DNA of 64,000 bases from Asanoa ferruginea (GTDB lineage Bacteria; Actinomycetota; Actinomycetes; Mycobacteriales; Micromonosporaceae). Each line of letters starts with the position of its first letter. Positions within the stretch are counted from its first letter, which is position 1. This document shows, piece by piece, positions 6,546-13,525 of this stretch. Below the pieces are notes generated by a model that ran no database searches, was not told where the DNA came from, and worked only from the letters and a program-made list of their open reading frames with translations. A program made the position numbers and the translations under genes. The DNA lies in assembly GCF_003387075.1 (NCBI RefSeq), contig NZ_QUMQ01000001.1, forward strand, positions 1,488,001 to 1,552,000, in the 5' to 3' direction.

Positions 6546-8576
6546 TCAGACCAGGCCACCCATGGCCGGATCGGTGAAGCTGTCCTCGCCGTTCTCCAGG
6601 TGACCCGCGAGGCGCTGCTCGAACAGCGCGTTGCCGGCGACCGACACGGACAGGTCATACCAGCCGTGGTTGTGCTTGAGCGACCACTCACGACGCTCCT
6701 TCTCGCCGGGCCGCAGTGAGAGCGTCACCGGGCGGCCCCGGTAACCGTCGCGGACCGTGATCGACAGTCGGTTGCGGCCCGTGTTGACGAACGTCAGCTC
6801 GAGCGCGAGATCCCGCTCGTCATAAGACGTCGAGACCGACAGCCCGGCATTGCCGGTGAAGCGGCGGAAGAAGCCGTTCGGCCCGTACACGGTGAGGTCC
6901 GCGCCCGTCGCCCAGGTGTCGGCGAGGCGCTTGCCGGGCTCCACGGTGTAGGACCGCGGCGCGGTCGTGCTCCCCGCCTCGCGTACCTGGAAAACCGCGG
7001 TTGCCTTGCCGTGGTTGCGAAATTCAAGACCGTTGGGCAGAGCGGAAACTTCCAGGGTGTACGGCAACGCGCGGGCCGGCTTGACGCCCTTCTCCTGGCG
7101 CGGCACGGCCTGGTCGGCCGGCGGCACCGGCACCTGGTCGGGGAAACGCACCAGGTTGTCGGGCTTGAAGTCGTCGGTGTCGGGCAGCTTGACCGAGGTC
7201 GACCGGTTGGGCGTCTTGAAGTCGAACGCCGAGGTCAGGTCGCCCGCCACGGCCCGGCGCCACGGGGTGATGTTGGATTCGACCAGGTCGCGGTTGTGGC
7301 CGGCGAAGCGGGCCTCCATGAACCGGATCAGCGAGGTGTGGTCGAAGAGCTCCGAGTTGACCCAGCCGCCGCGGGTCCACGGCGACACGATGATCATCGG
7401 GACGCGCATGCCGAGGCCGTAGGGGCCGGGCCGGTTGTGTGCGTCGCCGGCGAAGATCTCGTTGACCGTCGACACGGTCGACAACCCCGGCGTGGGCGGC
7501 GGCATGTGGTCGAAGAAGCCACCCTCCTCGTCGTAGGTGATGAAGAGGGCCATCTTGCTCCACACCTCGGGGTTGGAGGCGAGGATGTCGATCACCTGGG
7601 AGACATACCAGGCGCCGAAGCCGGGCTCCCAGTTCGGGTGTTCGGTGAAGGCCTCCGGCGCGACGATCCACGACACCTTGGGCAGCCGGTTGTGCTCCAC
7701 ATCGGAGCGCAGGTCGGCCAGCAGCTTCAACGGGTCGCGGCCGACCTTGTTGACCTCGGTGCCGCGCTTGGCCCTCTCGGCGAGCGGGGTGCCCGGCTTG
7801 GCGTTCTGGTACTGGTGGAAATAGAGCAGCGAGTTGTCGCCGTAGTTGCCGATGTAGGGGTCGCTGGTCCAGCCCCAGAAGCCTTCCGCGGTCAGCCCGA
7901 GGCCGACGTCCTGGTAGATCTTCCAGGAGATTCCGTTGCGCTCCAACCGTTCCGGGTAGGTCGACCAGTCATAGCCGGCCTCCGCGTTGGTGATGACCGG
8001 CCCGCCGGCCTTGCCGTCGTTGCCGACCCAGCCCGACCACATGTGATAGCGGTTGGGATCGGTCGGGCCGAGCAGCGAGCAGTGGTAGTTGTCGCAAACG
8101 GTGAACGCGTCGGCGAGTGCGAACTGATAGGGCAGGTCCGCGCGGGTGTGATAGGTCATCGCGGTGACGCCCTTGTTGGGCACCCACTGGTCGTGGCGAC
8201 CCTCGTTCCAGGCCGCGTGCCCGTCGTTCCAACCGTGCGGCGGATCGGGCAGGAACGTCTGGCCGAGGTCAGGCACCTGCGGCCGGAACGGCAACAGTTC
8301 ACCGTTGCCATTGGGCTGGTGGAATACGCTCTTTCCGCTCGGCAGGGTGACCGGATGCGGGTCGGCGAAACCGCGCACGCCGCGCAACGTACCGAAGTAA
8401 TGGTCGAAGGATCGGTTTTCCTGCATCAGGAAAATGACGTGCTCGACGTCGGCGATCGAGCCGTGCCGGTTGTTGGCCGGAATCGCGAGAGCCTTGTCGA
8501 GGCCCGCCGGGAGGGCCGCGCCCACCGCTGGCGCGCCCACCATTTTGAGGAATGTGCGGCGATCGAGTGCGCCCAT
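6546..8576 (-). CDS. Phosphocholine-type phospholipase C, Tat-exported
   Basis: 676 residues. Begins MGALDRRTFLKMVG, a Tat signal with RRTFLK and a short hydrophobic stretch to AxA. The phosphoesterase domain follows: VEHVIFLMQENRSFDHYFGT, DNYHCSLLGPTDPNRYHMWSG, ITYDEEGGFFDHMPPP and VPMIIVSPWTRGG are hallmarks of bacterial non-haemolytic phospholipase C and acid phosphatase A. Two C-terminal DUF756-like beta domains follow (about 480-676, FRNHGKATAVFQV and LTFVNTGRN). It should hydrolyse phosphatidylcholine or sphingomyelin outside the cell. ATG at 8574-8576 is preceded by GGGAGGGCGGAG; longer in-frame versions would overlap the SDR gene. Confidence 0.93.
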   Translation of the reverse strand: MGALDRRTFLKMVGAPAVGAALPAGLDKALAIPANNRHGSIADVEHVIFLMQENRSFDHYFGTLRGVRGFADPHPVTLPSGKSVFHQPNGNGELLPFRPQVPDLGQTFLPDPPHGWNDGHAAWNEGRHDQWVPNKGVTAMTYHTRADLPYQFALADAFTVCDNYHCSLLGPTDPNRYHMWSGWVGNDGKAGGPVITNAEAGYDWSTYPERLERNGISWKIYQDVGLGLTAEGFWGWTSDPYIGNYGDNSLLYFHQYQNAKPGTPLAERAKRGTEVNKVGRDPLKLLADLRSDVEHNRLPKVSWIVAPEAFTEHPNWEPGFGAWYVSQVIDILASNPEVWSKMALFITYDEEGGFFDHMPPPTPGLSTVSTVNEIFAGDAHNRPGPYGLGMRVPMIIVSPWTRGGWVNSELFDHTSLIRFMEARFAGHNRDLVESNITPWRRAVAGDLTSAFDFKTPNRSTSVKLPDTDDFKPDNLVRFPDQVPVPPADQAVPRQEKGVKPARALPYTLEVSALPNGLEFRNHGKATAVFQVREAGSTTAPRSYTVEPGKRLADTWATGADLTVYGPNGFFRRFTGNAGLSVSTSYDERDLALELTFVNTGRNRLSITVRDGYRGRPVTLSLRPGEKERREWSLKHNHGWYDLSVSVAGNALFEQRLAGHLENGEDSFTDPAMGGLV

Positions 8577-8695
8577 AGCTCCGCCCTCCCCGAGGGTGCT
8601 GGCTGGATGTTGGCGTGGGGAAGTTATCCGCGCAAAGTGGACGCCAGGTGACCGTCGGGCGGCGGCGGTGACAATTCGGTTGAGCCGGCGCTTCC

Positions 8696-9388
8696 CTAAT
8701 AGATCGAGCCGATCCGGCGCACGGTCAGCGTGCTGATGTCGACGCCCTCGGGCTGCGACAGCGCCCAGACGATGGTGGCGCCGAGCTGGTCGGCGGTCAG
8801 ATAGCCGCCGGGCCGGTCCGCGGGCGGACCGCCGGCGGGGTCGAAGAAGTCGGTCAATGTGCCGCCGGGCGAGACGAGCGTGACCCCGATGCCCAACTCG
8901 CCGACCAGCTGCCGGGTGTTCCCGGCCAGCCCGGTCACCGCCCACTTCGTCGCGCCGTAGAAGTTGCCGGGCGTGTTCACCAGCCCGGCCACGCTGCCGA
9001 CCAGCACGATCCGGCCCTTGGCCGCCGCGAGGTGTGGCAACGCGGCCCGGATCAGCAGCGCCGGGCCGAGCACGTTGGTCAGCACCATGTCGCGCCAACC
9101 CTCGGGGTCGCCGTCGTCGAGCCCGTCGTGGGTGGCGTAGCCGGCGTTGGCCACGATGTTGTCGAGCCGGCCGAACTTGGCGACGGTGGCGTCGACGGCG
9201 GCCTGCACGTCGGCGGGCACGCCGCTGTCGGAGACCAGGGCGAGCGCCTCGGGGTGGTCAGCGCTGAACCGGTCGAGCCGCTCGGCCCGCCGGCCGGTGA
9301 CGGCGACCTGGTGGCCGAGGGCGAGCAACTGCCGGGCGGTGGCGGCGCCGATGCCGCTCGACCCTCCGGTGATCAAGGTGACGGTCAT
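8696..9388 (-). CDS. Short-chain dehydrogenase/reductase
   Basis: 230 residues, classical SDR. Cofactor motif TGGSSGIGAATA at the N-terminus with TGRR after the second strand (suggesting NADP(H)), NAG at NIVANAGYATH, Ser in LVGSVAGLVN and the YGATK catalytic pair, followed by SPGGTLTDF. The substrate is unknown. Divergent from a MerR regulator with a 55-bp gap holding a typical MerR-type promoter, so it is very likely induced by that regulator. Its ATG lies only 6 nt from the -10 box, so the transcript is leaderless. Confidence 0.92.
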   Translation of the reverse strand: MTVTLITGGSSGIGAATARQLLALGHQVAVTGRRAERLDRFSADHPEALALVSDSGVPADVQAAVDATVAKFGRLDNIVANAGYATHDGLDDGDPEGWRDMVLTNVLGPALLIRAALPHLAAAKGRIVLVGSVAGLVNTPGNFYGATKWAVTGLAGNTRQLVGELGIGVTLVSPGGTLTDFFDPAGGPPADRPGGYLTADQLGATIVWALSQPEGVDISTLTVRRIGSIY

Positions 9389-9394
9389 GGCGGG

Positions 9395-9425
9395 AGGCTA
9401 TGAGCTAGAGCGTCCTCTAGCTCAA
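9395..9425 (-). promoter_or_regulatory. MerR-type promoter and operator of the SDR gene
   Basis: Minus strand: -35 TTGAGC (9420-9425), 19-bp spacer, -10 TAGCCT (9395-9400), then 6 nt to ATG. A perfect 10-bp inverted repeat TGAGCTAGAG/CTCTAGCTCA with 4-bp spacer (9401-9424) fills the spacer. Long-spacer promoters with a dyad between the boxes are the signature of MerR-family activation. Confidence 0.75.
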
Positions 9426-9430
9426 GTCGA

Positions 9431-9436
9431 TAGGGT
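9431..9436 (+). promoter_or_regulatory. -10 box of merR gene
   Basis: TAGGGT lies 7 nt before ATG at 9444, so the regulator mRNA is probably leaderless. The operator dyad at 9401-9424 covers its -35 region, which suggests autoregulation. Confidence 0.5.
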
Positions 9437-9443
9437 GCTGGGC

Positions 9444-9851
9444 ATGGCGTACACGATCAGCGAGGTCGCGGCCCGCACGGGGCTCAGCGTGCACGCGTTG
9501 CGGTTCTACGAGCGGGAGGGCCTGTTCGCCGAGCCGATCAACCGCAACGCGAGCGGCCGGCGGGTCTACTCCGACGACGATGTCGAATGGGTCGCGCTCT
9601 GCGCCCGGCTGCGCGAGTCCGACATGCCGCTCGAGGCGATCCGCCGCTATGCCGAGCTGATCCGCGAGGGCCCCGGCAACGAGACCACCCGCCTGGCGCT
9701 GTTGCGCGAGCACGAGGAGCGGATCGCCGACCAGATCGCCTCGCTCTCGGCGGCGTTGAGCCTGATCAGCTACAAGGTGCGGGTCTACGAGAAGCGCCTG
9801 GCCGAGGGGACGGCCGCGGGGTTGTGGGCGGGCTCAGCTTCTAGCGATTAA
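9444..9851 (+). CDS. MerR family transcriptional regulator
   Basis: 135 residues. N-terminal winged helix YTISEVAARTGLSVHALRFY followed by EREGLFAEPINRNASGRRVY is a textbook MerR DNA-binding domain. A long helix then leads to a short C-terminal region with no Cys-based metal site, so the effector is probably organic. It probably controls the divergent SDR gene through the dyad at 9401-9424. ATG at 9444 is the natural start; upstream sequence is promoter. Confidence 0.93.
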   Translation: MAYTISEVAARTGLSVHALRFYEREGLFAEPINRNASGRRVYSDDDVEWVALCARLRESDMPLEAIRRYAELIREGPGNETTRLALLREHEERIADQIASLSAALSLISYKVRVYEKRLAEGTAAGLWAGSASSD

Positions 9852-9875
9852 ACCCGAAAAAATCCCATTTAAGGG

Positions 9876-9881
9876 TACGTT
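9876..9881 (+). promoter_or_regulatory. -10 box of leaderless membrane-protein gene
   Basis: TACGTT, 6 nt before ATG at 9888. Confidence 0.4.
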
Positions 9882-9887
9882 GGGCGC

Positions 9888-10403
9888 ATGACCGACGGCT
9901 CCCCCGACGCACCCACGTCGAAGGCCGCCGTGCCCACGCCCGCCGAGCTGCGCCGGGCCTACCTGGAGGAACTCGGGCTCCGCGAGCGCTCGGTGCTCTG
10001 GTCCTGGCTCGGCTTCACGGTGACGTTCGCCGCGGTCCGCGCGATCACCTACGGCATCCGCCGCGGCGGCACCCGCTTCCACAACATCACCGTCGGCGGC
10101 GTCCACCTCCACCACTACATGTGGGGCATCGGCCTGGTCAGCGCCGTCGGCGCGACCGCGGTCGCCGGCACCGAGCGGTCCCGGGGCAAGCCACTGACGG
10201 GGTGGACCTATGGATCCGGGCTGGCGCTGATCGTCGACGAGTTCGCGCTGCTGCTCGACCTCAAGGACGTCTACTGGGCCAGCGAAGGCCGGGTCTCGGT
10301 CGATCTCGGGATCGGGGTGGTCGCCCTGGGCGGCACGGGGCTGAGCATCCGCCCGATCCTGAGCCGCCTGGCCCGCGACCGCGGCCTCACCCGCCGCCGC
10401 TGA
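9888..10403 (+). CDS. Integral membrane protein with HxHHYxxG motif
   Basis: 171 residues, about four membrane helices (near 45-62, 80-98, 113-130 and 140-155). The best-conserved piece is ITVGGVHLHHYMWGIGL: a His cluster at the start of a helix, then a GxGLALIVDEFALLLDL helix with acidic residues. This pattern recurs in uncharacterised actinobacterial membrane proteins; His and Asp/Glu inside helices suggest metal or proton binding, but the function is unknown. Monocistronic, closed by a strong bidirectional terminator. Confidence 0.72.
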   Translation: MTDGSPDAPTSKAAVPTPAELRRAYLEELGLRERSVLWSWLGFTVTFAAVRAITYGIRRGGTRFHNITVGGVHLHHYMWGIGLVSAVGATAVAGTERSRGKPLTGWTYGSGLALIVDEFALLLDLKDVYWASEGRVSVDLGIGVVALGGTGLSIRPILSRLARDRGLTRRR

Positions 10404-10418
10404 CGCGGACAAACGAAA

Positions 10419-10448
10419 AGCTCCGCCCGGGCGAACCCGGGCGGAGCT
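10419..10448. terminator. Bidirectional terminator
   Basis: Perfect 13-bp stem AGCTCCGCCCGGG/CCCGGGCGGAGCT with a CGAA loop, between the convergent genes ending at 10403 and 10465. AAAA on the left gives a T run to minus-strand transcripts. Confidence 0.85.
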
Positions 10449-10464
10449 CTCGTGGATCAGACCG

Positions 10465-11802
10465 TCAGTTGCGGGTCTTAGCTGCGACCCGGCCCTGCAG
10501 GTTGATGGCCGACTTGCCCACGACTGCGCGGGCGGTCGGCTCGGCGCTCGGGAAGTATTCGAAGAGGCCGCCCATGTCGGCGACGACGTCGAGGGTCCCG
10601 GCGTTGTTGTAGATCAGGAACTGGTTGGTGTCACCCACGCCGGCGATGGTGCCGTTGGCAACAGTCTGCCCCTTGCTGGGGTTGAGCGTGCTGACCGTCG
10701 GGCGAGGGTCGCCGTCGTCGGGGTAGACCGTGAGGTAGGTGTTGGTCGACGGCGCGACGGCCGTGACGTTGAGCGACAGCGCGTAGGTCTCGGGCGTGAC
10801 CGCCGACGACACGTCGACAGCGCGCACACCTGAGGTCATCGGCGAACCCGGACGGGTGTCGAGGATCCGCTGCGGCGTGATCGGGCGGAACTTCAGACCC
10901 TCGACCGAGTCGTTGAAGTAGACGCCGAACACGTCGACGAGCCAGTGGGTGGTGGTGTTGGTGTAGACGCCGAACATCGGCTCGACGCCGGTGCCGCCGC
11001 TGCAGAAGTCGCAGATGGAGGTCGGCACGGTCGCGCTGTTGGGCGTGATGCCACCCTTGCCGAAGTTGACGGCGGAGACGCCCGCCGGCGGGCTGCCGAC
11101 GCCGTTCCAGGTGGTGATGTAGCCACCGTTGGCCGGGTTGACCGCGGTGATGTTCATCGCGATCGCGGTGACGGCCGAGTCAAGCTCCGGCACGCCGTAG
11201 GTGATCGCGTAGCGGATCCAGTCGCCACCGGCGACCGGGGGCAACCCGTCCCAGCGCGTGTCGTCGACTCGGAACGGCGACTCCGGCGAGTAGGTGCTGC
11301 CGACCGGTGCCGCTTCGTCGCCGCTGTAGTAGCCGGCCACGTCAGCGATGATGTGCGAGCCAACGCTGTTCTGGTAGATGTTGACGAAACCGTTGGCGCC
11401 GACCGCGACGGTGACCGAGTTGGCCCGCGTCGCACCCTTGGCGAAGTTGATGGACGACGCGGTCGGCCGCGTGACGCCATCGGGGTAGGCGGTCAGGTAA
11501 CCGTTGCCCAGGGTGCCGGTGACCGTCAGGTTGAGGACGACGGCCGAGACGCCCGTCGCGGGCACACCGCCGCGGCCGGCAACCTGAAGGTGGACGATGC
11601 CGCCCGGGCCGACGATCTTCTTGGGTGCGCCCAGGCCGCTGCGGGTGTCGAGGATCCGCTTCGGCGCGACCGGCGAGTAGGTGCCGACGGCGCCGACCGG
11701 TGCCGCTGCCGCGGAAGCGGGCGACGCCAAGACGTAGACGGAACCGGCGACAGCGAGCGCGGCGGCTGCCGTGCCGGCGAGAACTGTGCGCAAAGCGCGC
11801 AT
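10465..11802 (-). CDS. Secreted protein with three RILDTR beta repeats
   Basis: 445 residues. Sec signal peptide with basic start MRALR, hydrophobic core and cut near ASPASAAAAP. The rest holds three ~130-residue modules: the first and third begin with the conserved RILDTR (KRILDTRSGLGAP, QRILDTRPGSPM) and the middle one with a degenerate FRVDDTRWDG; each continues with VTAV.LN(V/I)T....YLT.YP, S..NF.KG and a DV.G.Y ending. Such RxLDTR modules occur in extracellular actinobacterial proteins with unknown ligand. The middle module has a CDFC pair that may form a disulfide. No catalytic motif is seen; a surface-binding role is a guess. Confidence 0.78.
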   Translation of the reverse strand: MRALRTVLAGTAAAALAVAGSVYVLASPASAAAAPVGAVGTYSPVAPKRILDTRSGLGAPKKIVGPGGIVHLQVAGRGGVPATGVSAVVLNLTVTGTLGNGYLTAYPDGVTRPTASSINFAKGATRANSVTVAVGANGFVNIYQNSVGSHIIADVAGYYSGDEAAPVGSTYSPESPFRVDDTRWDGLPPVAGGDWIRYAITYGVPELDSAVTAIAMNITAVNPANGGYITTWNGVGSPPAGVSAVNFGKGGITPNSATVPTSICDFCSGGTGVEPMFGVYTNTTTHWLVDVFGVYFNDSVEGLKFRPITPQRILDTRPGSPMTSGVRAVDVSSAVTPETYALSLNVTAVAPSTNTYLTVYPDDGDPRPTVSTLNPSKGQTVANGTIAGVGDTNQFLIYNNAGTLDVVADMGGLFEYFPSAEPTARAVVGKSAINLQGRVAAKTRN

Positions 11803-11821
11803 AAATCACCCCGTGTGATTT
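11803..11821 (-). promoter_or_regulatory. Hairpin enclosing ribosome site of RILDTR gene
   Basis: A 7-bp perfect inverted repeat AAATCAC/GTGATTT (11803-11809 and 11815-11821) abuts the ATG. The loop and right arm contain GGGGTG, the Shine-Dalgarno sequence, so the hairpin could limit initiation. Confidence 0.4.
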
Positions 11822-12210
11822 GGGACGTGGGAGTTGGGGAGGGACATCGATACAACAGCACCTCTCGACCTTTAGTGCAAGGCCCGAGGGTGACCTATTG
11901 GCCGAACCGTGTTGATCATCAGCCGAACGGCTCAATCGCGCCAGGCTGGCATGGCCCAAATCGCGACCCGGGGATAGACCGTCGACGACAGAACGCATAC
12001 CGCTCGCCGGTCAGTGTCCTATTCGGAGAGAAGAAGTCCGGGTGGGCGTCTGGCCAGGGCGCCCACGCTGGTCTAAAGGGCGGCCGCCACGCTGGTCGAA
12101 CGTGGGGCTGCCGGGAACGGGTCGGGCTGGGGAGGCGGATAGGTCATTCCGTGCAGTCTTGCGCTTACTGCGTGTGTGCGGAAGTCGCCGAACGTACCGC
12201 AGGACGCTCG
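11822..12210. other. Intergenic region without a supported gene
   Basis: Holds the promoter side of the RILDTR gene (TTGCAC and TTGTAT on the minus strand, long spacing) and, near 12058-12105, an imperfect direct repeat of CCCACGCTGGTC and GCCACGCTGGTC. No reading frame here has good codon bias or a recognisable product. Confidence 0.6.
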
Positions 12211-12216
12211 TACAAT
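12211..12216 (+). promoter_or_regulatory. -10 box of leaderless DUF488 gene
   Basis: TACAAT, 8 nt before ATG at 12225. Confidence 0.5.
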
Positions 12217-12224
12217 TGTTTCGC

Positions 12225-12566
12225 ATGGCAGGTGTACGACTACGTCGCGTGTATGAAGACCCGTCCCCAGCCGACGGCACCCGCGTGCTGGTCGACCGGA
12301 TCTGGCCGCGCGGCCTACGCAAAGACGCCGCGCACTTCGACGAATGGCTCAAAGACGTCGCGCCGTCCACCGAGCTACGCACCTGGTATGGCCACGAGCC
12401 CGACAAATTCGACGAGTTCCGCCGGCGTTATCTCGCCGAACTCAAACACAACGATTCGCTCGACCGGCTCAAGGCGATCCGCCGCGACGGTGAGTTGACG
12501 GTGCTCACCGCGACCCGCGACGTCGACCACAGCCACGCTGCCGTGCTCGCGAAACTGCTCAACTAG
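12225..12566 (+). CDS. DUF488 family protein
   Basis: 113 residues. VRLRRVYEDPSPADGTRVLV followed by DRIWPRGLRKD, then DEWLKDVAPSTELRTWYGH and a final LTVLTATRDVDHSHAAVL are diagnostic for the short (YeaO-like) branch of DUF488. Function is unknown; the family is small and cytoplasmic. Start at ATG 12225 matches the family N-terminus. Overlaps the convergent MarR gene by 8 bp. Confidence 0.9.
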   Translation: MAGVRLRRVYEDPSPADGTRVLVDRIWPRGLRKDAAHFDEWLKDVAPSTELRTWYGHEPDKFDEFRRRYLAELKHNDSLDRLKAIRRDGELTVLTATRDVDHSHAAVLAKLLN

Positions 12567-13035
12567 CCGAATAGCCGAGCCACCACTCCTGCTCCGGCAC
12601 CTCGCCGGTCGCGGCGGCGAACGCGGCCAGGGCCTCGGTGACCAGCGGTTGCCACAGATCGGGCGTGGCGGCCACGATCCGCGACAGTTCGACCCGCCGG
12701 CGGTTGAGGACCTTCTCCACCAGGTCGCGACCGGCGGCGCTCAACCGCACCTTGACCACCCGGCGGTCGCTGGCCGACCGGGACCGGTCGACGAGTCCTT
12801 TGCGGACCAAGCGGTCGCACATCCGTTGGCCGGTCGATGGCGCGACGCCGAGTTCGTTGGAGATGTCGACCGAGCGTTGCGGGCCGCGACTGGCCAACAC
12901 GACCAGCGTGCGAAACTGCGGCAGCGTGACGTCGGCGTCGAGGTCGGCCAGCGAGCGGGCGGCCAAGCCGACGAACGCACGGCTGGCGACCATCAACGCT
13001 TCCACGGCGGCCTGCTCGCGGGCCGGCGTCAGCAC
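12559..13035 (-). CDS. MarR family transcriptional regulator
   Basis: 158 residues from GTG (13033-13035). The winged helix is LPQFRTLVVLASRGPQRSVD, ISNELGVAPSTGQRMCDRLV, RKGLVDRSRSASDRRVVKV and LSAAGRDLVEKV, the standard MarR pattern with the DxR wing. N- and C-terminal helices supply the dimer. Ligand unknown. Starts 3 nt after the zinc-ribbon gene stop, so the two are co-transcribed and coupled. Confidence 0.92.
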   Translation of the reverse strand: MLTPAREQAAVEALMVASRAFVGLAARSLADLDADVTLPQFRTLVVLASRGPQRSVDISNELGVAPSTGQRMCDRLVRKGLVDRSRSASDRRVVKVRLSAAGRDLVEKVLNRRRVELSRIVAATPDLWQPLVTEALAAFAAATGEVPEQEWWLGYSAS

Positions 13036-13038
13036 GAG

Positions 13039-13245
13039 CTAAACCGCGGCGGTTTCGCCGCGTCTGGCACACCGCGGGCAGCGTTGCCAGACGATGCCGC
13101 CGACGCGCAACTCGACCCAACCGATCCGGCGGGCCGCCAGCCAGGTCATCCGCTGGTCGGCGGGACCGGGTGCGGCGAACTCGGCACCGCACGTGTCGCA
13201 GGACAGGACCGCCGTGCCGTCGCTCGGGCTCACGACGCGCAACAC
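13039..13245 (-). CDS. Small zinc-ribbon protein
   Basis: 68 residues from GTG at 13245, chosen because GGAGGTGAC lies directly upstream and longer versions have poor codon use. Two CxxC knuckles are visible, SCDTCGAEF near residue 15 and RCPRCARRG near the C-terminus, enough to bind one zinc ion. Between them is a WLAARRIGWVELRVGG strand pair. Possibly a nucleic-acid-binding or partner protein for the MarR regulator encoded 3 nt downstream; no named family. Confidence 0.72.
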   Translation of the reverse strand: MLRVVSPSDGTAVLSCDTCGAEFAAPGPADQRMTWLAARRIGWVELRVGGIVWQRCPRCARRGETAAV

Positions 13246-13399
13246 CGGGTCACCTCCACCACCGGACACGAAAAGGATTCGTCGCGGCAACGATAGCAGT
13301 ATGCAATCGATGCGGGCGGCCACGCACCTGGCCAGGCCAAGCTCCACTCGGGAGGATCGCGTCTGGTGAAACCCGCCGGCGACCCGGCAGACTAGGGTA

Positions 13400-13486
13400 A
13401 TGCGGTTCTTCGATGTTCGGGGCCGGCGCATCCGTCGCCAGGTCGACCGAAACAAGGCCGAGCCGAAAGCTACCTCTAACGCATAG
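13400..13486 (+). CDS. Possible 28-residue basic peptide
   Basis: ATG-to-TAG frame giving MRFFDVRGRRIRRQVDRNKA plus EPKATSNA, strongly basic, ending exactly at the start of the following terminator hairpin. No clear ribosome site (CTAGGGTA precedes the ATG). Tight packing against a terminator supports expression, but length makes this uncertain. Confidence 0.3.
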   Translation: MRFFDVRGRRIRRQVDRNKAEPKATSNA

Positions 13487-13513
13487 CGGGCGGGCGCCGG
13501 AGCGCCCGCCCGC
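13486..13513. terminator. Bidirectional terminator
   Basis: Perfect 12-bp stem GCGGGCGGGCGC/GCGCCCGCCCGC with loop CGGA, 12 bp beyond the stop of the minus-strand glycanase gene. Confidence 0.8.
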
Positions 13514-13525
13514 CGATGAGCTAGC

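Noticed and set aside
8577-9098. N-terminal extension of the phospholipase C frame to 850 codons
   Set aside because: It overlaps the SDR gene on the same strand in another frame; the Tat signal and ribosome site put the start at 8576.
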